Below are positions 59,459 to 64,000 of a stretch of 64,000 nucleotides of DNA, one piece after another. The position numbers and the translations under genes are program-made. The notes under the pieces are model-generated. The model was not told the origin of the DNA. It ran no database searches and was given only the letters and a program-made list of their open reading frames with translations. Source of the DNA: Pseudomonadota bacterium. Its GTDB lineage: Bacteria; Myxococcota_A; UBA796; GCA-2862545. Within the stretch, counting starts at the first letter, position 1. Each line of letters starts with the position of its first letter. Location: contig JAGSGY010000006.1 in the NCBI GenBank assembly GCA_023954855.1, forward strand, positions 1 through 64,000, written 5' to 3'.

Positions 59459-60937
59459 ATGGCTTCGGGTATTGACGCTGCCAAAGCGGCTCTTACAGCG
59501 GCTGATGATGCACTGGTTCGTGGGTTTCCGGGAGAGGCCGAGAAGGCCTTTGCCGAAGCGTTGGCCGGGTTTCGCGCGCCAGATCTGAGACTGGGCGAGG
59601 CCCACGCACTTCGCGGGTTGGCGCAGTGCCACCTTGCGACCGGGCGCACCGATGTCGCGCAGGCCCAAGCGCGTGAAGCCGTAGCTGCGTACCAACAGCT
59701 CCGCGCCATGCTCGAGCAGGACGACAGTCGGGGCACGCACGCCGTGATCTGGCGCGATGCACTCGAAGCCGAGGCCGCCAGCTTGGTGCTTCTCGCGGAG
59801 ATCTTGCTGCGCGAGGGGCAGGGGCACGACGCGCGCGAAACGCTGTCCTTCGCTCGGGCCATCTACCAAGAGCTCGGGGTGGCGAAGTCCGAGGGTGGAG
59901 CGTTGTCGGGCATGGGCCGGGTGGCGCTGCGCGAGGGAAGGCTTCGCGACGCTGAGGAGGCGTTTCTCAAGGCGCTGCAGGCCCATCGTCAGACGGGACA
60001 CATTGCTGGGCAGGTCGGCTCGTGGTTGCACCTCGCTGAGCTCTACCGCATCGAAGGCCGCATCGAGGATGCCGAGCGCGCGCTCAACGCCGCCCGGCCG
60101 CTGGCCCATGACACCGAGAGTCCGCTGTTGGTGGCGCGGGTCCTCGCCGCGCTGGGCGCGGTGATGTTGCAGGTGCCTCGACCCGCGTCCGCGCAGACGC
60201 TCTACGAGGAGGCACTGCCGAGGATTCGAGAAGCCGGTGACCGGGAGATGGAGGGCTTTGCGCAGCTCGGTCTCGGACAGGCCTTGTCTCGTCAGGAGGA
60301 CCCTGGCGCGCTCGACCATCTTGCGGCGGGCATCGGCGTGCTCGCGGAACTTGGCCATCACCACGGTCTCGCGGGTGGAATGCATCGCGTGGCTGAGCAT
60401 GGCCTCCGCGTCGACCGGCCGATCTTGGCGCTGGTGGCGGCAGAGACTTCTCGTCGGCTCTGGGCGACCACCGACCCGGTCAGGGGGGTAGGGCAGGCGC
60501 TTCGACTGGTCGTGAAGTCCCTCTCGGCTTTGCGAGCCTACCGCGAGACGCTCACCGCCGCGTTGGCGCGAGAAGCGGTGGCCGGAAGCATCCAGCCCAA
60601 CGCCGTCGAGGTCGCGGCCTACTACCGAGATCACCTGCCGAAGAAGTGGACGGCAGAGCTCGAGGGTCTGTCCGAGTCCGAATTGCTGACCGAGGTCTCG
60701 CTACGGACCGCGGGCGTGCTAGCGACCGCTCAGGTGGAGATCGACGTCGAGTCACTCTCTACCGTTGAGGGGGCGCTGCGTGCGCTCCATCACGTGCTCG
60801 CGGGACTTCCCCGGGTGGCGGCAGAGGTGGACCCGCTGGATGAGCCGACCGACCTGCACGTCGAGCCTTCAGCGCACGAGAGCGTGCCCATCCCCGCCGC
60901 CCTCGATACGGGCAGGCTTCCAGAGGAGAGTTCATGA
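59459..60937 (+). CDS. TPR-repeat protein
   Basis: A 492-residue soluble protein built of tetratricopeptide-like helical pairs: DDALVRGFPGEAEKAFAEAL, LGEAHALRGLAQCHLATGRT, SLVLLAEILLREGQGHDARET, KSEGGALSGMGRVALREGRL, GSWLHLAELYRIEGRIEDAE. The repeats occupy residues about 15-350; the last 140 residues are helical and Glu/Pro-rich. TPR arrays are scaffolds for protein binding; no catalytic domain is present. SD GGGGAGG precedes ATG 59459. Its stop overlaps the next gene's start in ATGA. Together with the activator upstream it likely forms one signalling or regulatory unit. Confidence 0.85.
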   Translation: MASGIDAAKAALTAADDALVRGFPGEAEKAFAEALAGFRAPDLRLGEAHALRGLAQCHLATGRTDVAQAQAREAVAAYQQLRAMLEQDDSRGTHAVIWRDALEAEAASLVLLAEILLREGQGHDARETLSFARAIYQELGVAKSEGGALSGMGRVALREGRLRDAEEAFLKALQAHRQTGHIAGQVGSWLHLAELYRIEGRIEDAERALNAARPLAHDTESPLLVARVLAALGAVMLQVPRPASAQTLYEEALPRIREAGDREMEGFAQLGLGQALSRQEDPGALDHLAAGIGVLAELGHHHGLAGGMHRVAEHGLRVDRPILALVAAETSRRLWATTDPVRGVGQALRLVVKSLSALRAYRETLTAALAREAVAGSIQPNAVEVAAYYRDHLPKKWTAELEGLSESELLTEVSLRTAGVLATAQVEIDVESLSTVEGALRALHHVLAGLPRVAAEVDPLDEPTDLHVEPSAHESVPIPAALDTGRLPEESS

Positions 60938-62010
60938 GCGTGGCGCCGTATAGCTTCGACCGCACGGGCTCGATTCAGGCCTGTGCAGACGGCCCAGAGA
61001 TTCTCGTGTACAGCGCTGACGGACTGCCCATGTGGCAGGAGTTCCTCGAGGGCATCGCCGTCGGTGTGGCGGCCGCAAACCAGCGCGTGGCAACGGTCGA
61101 CACCGACGGCCGCCTCGTAAGCTTTCGCGCTCACGACGGCACGCGCCTGGTCGACACCCAGCTCGACGTCGCTGCAAGAGGCCTGCGAAGTGCGGCGGAC
61201 GGACGCCTAGCAACGTGGGCCGACGACTGCATCCTGCTCGCATCCGCGGATGGCGAGCCGTACCGCATGGAGCATCCGGGTGCGTCGTCGGTTGTCTTCG
61301 GAGGTGACGGCGACAACCAGCTTGGTGTCGTCGGCGCCGATGGGCTGTTCCACCTGTACGACATCGCGAGCGGGCAGGTGCTGCACACGCTCAATGCCGG
61401 TGTCCAGTTGCTGGACGTGGCCTACTCGGCTCTTGGGCAGTGGGTGGCTCTCGCCGCCGACCGCTTACTCGTGCTCGAAGAAGTCGCCGCCACCAAAGAA
61501 GCACCAGCCTCGTTCATTATCAAGAAGAACATCGCGCTGCCCGGCGTCGGCACTGCGCTCGCGCTCGCCAGCGATGGGGTCGTGGCCGCAGTCCTTGGTG
61601 GCGAGCGGCACGTCTGGTTGCTCGAGATCTGGACCGATCGGCAGGTGGGCACCATCGAGGTGCATCGCACCATCGGCGAGATCGAGTTCGGCGTCGGCAA
61701 CATGCTCGGTATTGGCCTCGAAGATGGTGAGGCGAATCGCGTGAACGCGTCGGTGGGCGGTCACTGGCGCACGTCACCGGGCTTCGGCCGCGGCGGTCAG
61801 AACTGGGCGATCAACGTGTCCATCGACCAGATGTTGCTGCGCAAGGCGGTCATCGATGCGAAGGGCGGCGGCCAGCCCGTTGCTCAGCTCGTCTACGGGC
61901 CCGATGGCAAGAGCAATGGCTGCCTCTACGGCATCGTCGGCTTCTTTGCGGTCGGGCTGATCTGCGGAGGCTGCAGCGGCGTGGCCGGCATGATCTACGC
62001 GTTCAGCTAG
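60934..62010 (+). CDS. WD40/propeller-like protein with C-terminal membrane anchor
   Basis: A 358-residue protein. Residues 1-260 consist of repeated four-strand units resembling WD40-type propeller blades (GSIQACADGPEILVYSADG, QRVATVDTDGRLVSFRAHDG, LGVVGADGLFHLYDIASGQV, GQWVALAADRLLVLEE, DGVVAAVLGGERHVWLLEI). The last 25 residues are a Gly/Cys-rich hydrophobic helix (GIVGFFAVGLICGGCSGVAG), so the propeller is likely tail-anchored in the inner membrane facing the cytosol. It overlaps the TPR gene by 4 nt; the two may form a complex. No enzyme motif. Confidence 0.78.
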   Translation: MSVAPYSFDRTGSIQACADGPEILVYSADGLPMWQEFLEGIAVGVAAANQRVATVDTDGRLVSFRAHDGTRLVDTQLDVAARGLRSAADGRLATWADDCILLASADGEPYRMEHPGASSVVFGGDGDNQLGVVGADGLFHLYDIASGQVLHTLNAGVQLLDVAYSALGQWVALAADRLLVLEEVAATKEAPASFIIKKNIALPGVGTALALASDGVVAAVLGGERHVWLLEIWTDRQVGTIEVHRTIGEIEFGVGNMLGIGLEDGEANRVNASVGGHWRTSPGFGRGGQNWAINVSIDQMLLRKAVIDAKGGGQPVAQLVYGPDGKSNGCLYGIVGFFAVGLICGGCSGVAGMIYAFS

Positions 62011-62019
62011 CGGGACCGC

Positions 62020-62556
62020 CTACTTCGACGTCGTGCAGCGGTCGGCGATGGAGGCGACCGTGGCGGAGCCGATACCGTTGACTCGTGACAGGTCTTGGCA
62101 CGAGGTGAACGGGCCGTTGACGTCGCGGTCCGAGACGATTGCCGCGGCCTTGGTCGGTCCAATGCCCGGCAGCGACTGAAGCTGATCGGCGGTCGCGGTG
62201 TTGATGTCGATGGCACCCGTGGTCGCGGGAAGCGGCGAGGCGGGGGCGGCAGGAGCGCTCGGCGTCGCGGGAGCGGTCGGAGCCGCAGGAGTTGCCGGTG
62301 CTGCAGCCGCGTCGCCGACTTCGACGAGATCACGAAGACTGGCGAGCGTCGCGGGCCCAATGCCCGGCACGTCGTCGAGCTGGTCCACGCTGGTGAAGGC
62401 ACCGTGCTCGGCCCGGTAGCGCACAATCGCCTCAGCCTTGCTGGGGCCGATGCCCGGAAGGCTGTCGAGCTCGCTGACGCCTGCGGTGTTGATGTCGACG
62501 CCCGCCCAGGCCAGCGCGGACAGAAGCAGTGCAAAGAAGGGGAGAAGGCGTCGCAT
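62020..62556 (-). CDS. ComEA-like DNA-binding protein with two HhH domains
   Basis: A 178-residue exported protein (MRRLLPFFALLLSALAWA). It has two ComEA-type helix-hairpin-helix modules. The first is VDINTAGVSELDSLPGIGPSKAEAIV with FTSVDQLDDVPGIGPATL; the second is IDINTATADQLQSLPGIGPTKAAAIV with FTSCQDLSRVNGIGSATV. A Pro/Ala linker of about 30 residues separates them. ComEA proteins bind double-stranded DNA in the periplasm during uptake; most carry one such module. The two remaining cysteines may form a disulfide. It is the last of a minus-strand group with DUF3006 and ComEC-type proteins. Confidence 0.9.
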   Translation of the reverse strand: MRRLLPFFALLLSALAWAGVDINTAGVSELDSLPGIGPSKAEAIVRYRAEHGAFTSVDQLDDVPGIGPATLASLRDLVEVGDAAAAPATPAAPTAPATPSAPAAPASPLPATTGAIDINTATADQLQSLPGIGPTKAAAIVSDRDVNGPFTSCQDLSRVNGIGSATVASIADRCTTSK

Positions 62557-62574
62557 CGTGTCTCCGGAGGCTCT

Positions 62575-62778
62575 TTAGAGCTGAATGTCCATCACAGTTT
62601 CGGGTGGGGCGGGCTCGCAGGGATCCTGCTCCACAGGCGTGAGGGTCAGCGTGAAGGCTTGGCCCTCGCGCGCACCCTCGGGCAAGTAGGACACCGGCCA
62701 ATCCACTTGGATTCCGCCGATCTCGACGACAGCCATGTCGCCCTCGATTCGGTCGATGACGATCTGTGGATGGCTCAT
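62575..62778 (-). CDS. DUF3006 small protein
   Basis: A 67-residue protein that matches DUF3006: VIDRIEGDMAVVEIGG, WPVSYLPEGAREGQAF. This family is usually found next to ComEC-type metallo-beta-lactamase proteins, as here. The start overlaps the upstream gene's stop in ATGA. It is probably a small beta-barrel (SH3-like); the function is unknown. Confidence 0.88.
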   Translation of the reverse strand: MSHPQIVIDRIEGDMAVVEIGGIQVDWPVSYLPEGAREGQAFTLTLTPVEQDPCEPAPPETVMDIQL

Positions 62779-63869
62779 GGTTCTCCTCTCTTCTTGCCCT
62801 TCTTACCCTTCTTCTTCTTGCCGCGTCCCGAGGGCTCTTCGACTGGGGCCGACGGCCGTACTCCGGAGAGCCAGCTTGGCGCCTCGTCCGCTTCGGTGTC
62901 GTCCGCTGGCGTCGTGGTCGGTGCTTCGACCGGCGTCTGCACAGGGGTCACGGGCTCGGCAGGGGCCGGGGCGGGTGTCACTGGGGCTGCCGTCATCAGC
63001 GGCACGTCAGTAGCGATCTGGGTGATCGGGGCGGCGGCAAACATCGTGATGTCGCCTTCGAGTACATCGAGCTCGGTGCCGTTCGAGATCGCGCGGATTT
63101 GGCCGGACAGGTCGGTCCGAAACACCAGCGCACCCAGGCCGGCCAGACGGTCCAGGGTCTCGACGTCTGGGTGGCCGTATCGGTTGCCCTCGCCGCAGGA
63201 AATCACCGCGATCTCCGGGGAGACGCGGCTCAAGAAGCCGTGGGTCGAGCTGTGATCGGAGCCATGGTGTGCGACCTTGAGCAGGTCCATCTCCTCGACG
63301 CCAGCGCGCAGCAGCGCGGACTCGGTCGGGGCCTCGGCGTCCCCCGTGAACAGGGCGTCGATCTCGCCGTGCTCGAGCCAGACGACCACCGAGTTGGAGT
63401 TCAGGTCCGACCGGGTGTTCTTGATGTAGGACGCACCGGGAGAGAGCACGTGTAGAACGGCTTCGTCCCCGAGCTTAAGGTTCATGCCGGCGGTCGCCCG
63501 CATGCGGTGAATGCCCTTCTCGGTGACCGCCGCCGCGAGCCGCTTGTACGTCTCGGTCGTGTGGGGCTGGCCACTGTCCATGTACATCTTGACGGGGATG
63601 TTCTGGACGACGTCGGTCATGCCGCCGATGTGGTCGGCATGAGGGTGGGTGGCGATGAGCAGGTCGAGTTGGTCCACACCCAGGGTGCGGAGCTGCTTGT
63701 AGACCGCTGCATCCCGGATCCCGGCGTCAATCAGCACGGCCTTGCCGGCCCCGCGGATCAGTACGCCGTCGCCCTGGCCCACATCGAGAAAGTCGATGAT
63801 GACGTCGCCAGCGAGAGCTGGGGCACTCGCAAGGGCGAGCGCGGCTGCGAACACAACGCGGTGAAGCAC
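62775..63869 (-). CDS. Secreted ComEC/Rec2-type metallo-beta-lactamase protein
   Basis: A 364-residue protein with a signal peptide (MLHRVVFAAALALASAPALAG). The catalytic domain has VIIDFLDVGQGDGVLIRG, the metal motif THPHADHIGGM, FTGDAEAPTESALL and LLKVAHHGSDHSSTHGFL, the order seen in the C-terminal nuclease-like domain of ComEC. No ComEC membrane pore is present. After residue 275 comes a Pro/Thr/Ala linker and a highly basic tail (GRGKKKKGKKGKKRGEP) that could hold DNA or the cell surface. It may be an exported nuclease or phosphodiesterase. GTG 63869 starts right after the previous gene's stop. It is coupled to the DUF3006 gene. Confidence 0.88.
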   Translation of the reverse strand: MLHRVVFAAALALASAPALAGDVIIDFLDVGQGDGVLIRGAGKAVLIDAGIRDAAVYKQLRTLGVDQLDLLIATHPHADHIGGMTDVVQNIPVKMYMDSGQPHTTETYKRLAAAVTEKGIHRMRATAGMNLKLGDEAVLHVLSPGASYIKNTRSDLNSNSVVVWLEHGEIDALFTGDAEAPTESALLRAGVEEMDLLKVAHHGSDHSSTHGFLSRVSPEIAVISCGEGNRYGHPDVETLDRLAGLGALVFRTDLSGQIRAISNGTELDVLEGDITMFAAAPITQIATDVPLMTAAPVTPAPAPAEPVTPVQTPVEAPTTTPADDTEADEAPSWLSGVRPSAPVEEPSGRGKKKKGKKGKKRGEP

Positions 63870-64000
63870 CTACTCGATCGGACGCGCGAAGACGTTGCGG
63901 TTGGTGTAGTCGAAGCTCGCGACCCACCAGCTGCCGTCACCCGCCTGGGCGATCTCGTTGTGGAAGCCGACGGCGGCGTTGGAGCCGCCGAGACGGCTGG
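63870..64000 (-). CDS. C-terminal end of an unknown protein (3' part only)
   Basis: The minus frame is open from the window edge to TAG at 63870-63872, encoding 43 residues that include GGSNAAVGFHNEIAQAGDG and WWVASFDYTNRNVF. The start is outside the window. The gene abuts the start of the ComEC-type gene without a spacer, so they are co-directional and probably in one operon. The fragment is too short to assign. Confidence 0.6.
   Translation of the reverse strand, partial: SRLGGSNAAVGFHNEIAQAGDGSWWVASFDYTNRNVFARPIE

Overview
The window is about 67% GC, almost entirely coding, and lies on a Gram-negative chromosome. Nothing in it looks like a plasmid, prophage or integrated element. Several traits suggest a Myxococcota/Polyangia-like deltaproteobacterium (inference, no marker gene seen): many small lipoproteins, three with long Asp-Thr/Asp-Ser/Asp-Ala linkers behind the lipobox; a ferritin-like lipoprotein; a FIST/hybrid-kinase pair; a sigma-54 activator; LuxC/LuxE acyl reductase genes; and a DUF4157 protein. 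Most genes have a GGAGG-type ribosome binding site, many start at GTG or TTG, and many neighbours overlap by 4 nt. No gene-free stretch exceeds 300 nt; the largest gaps are near 50.8-51.1 kb and 57.75-58.0 kb. I saw no tRNA, rRNA, CRISPR array, IS element or transposase.

Layout. 0-7.8 kb: end of a repeat-bearing surface protein, a SRPBCC protein, an SSS symporter, a probable phosphatidylcholine synthase, a lipoprotein, an OPT transporter and an exported SRPBCC-like protein. 7.8-15.3 kb (minus): SbcC/SbcD nuclease, a fused double ABC ATPase and a LysM envelope protein. 15.5-20.6 kb (plus): HEAT lipoprotein, two unknown proteins, FIST sensor and hybrid histidine kinase. 20.6-25.6 kb (minus): CrcB, a 1210-residue exported/membrane NTPase and an MscS channel. 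25.7-31 kb: lipid-anchored phosphatase, a possible PHM-fold lipoprotein, SufT, a PEBP-family lipoprotein, then moaD-moaE-trmB. 31-36.9 kb: ferritin-like lipoprotein, DUF4157 protein with a putative Cys-His catalytic domain coupled to a small lipoprotein, a GNAT-like protein, an envelope protein and a Cys-rich lipoprotein.

36.9-47.6 kb: M1 aminopeptidase, methyltransferase, RlmD, glycosyltransferase, membrane protein, FabH-type synthase, DTD lipoprotein, TrpS and a sigma-70 family factor. 47.6-50.9 kb (minus): an overlapping aminotransferase-LuxE-LuxC operon that could turn fatty acids into fatty aldehydes and then fatty amines. 51-57.9 kb: HNH endonuclease, oxidoreductase, unknown protein, Mpl, a DPM-like glycosyltransferase, a stand-alone DsbD-alpha protein next to Hsp33, and a Pro/Ala/Lys-rich protein. 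58-62 kb: sigma-54 activator with a degenerate receiver, a TPR protein and a propeller-like membrane protein in tandem. 62-64 kb (minus): tandem-HhH ComEA-like protein, DUF3006 protein, a secreted ComEC-type metallo-beta-lactamase protein and the end of another gene.

Best candidates for something undescribed are the aminotransferase-LuxE-LuxC operon, the NTPase-MscS pair and the DUF4157 protein with its coupled lipoprotein. Assignments rest on reading motifs by eye; no database search was run.
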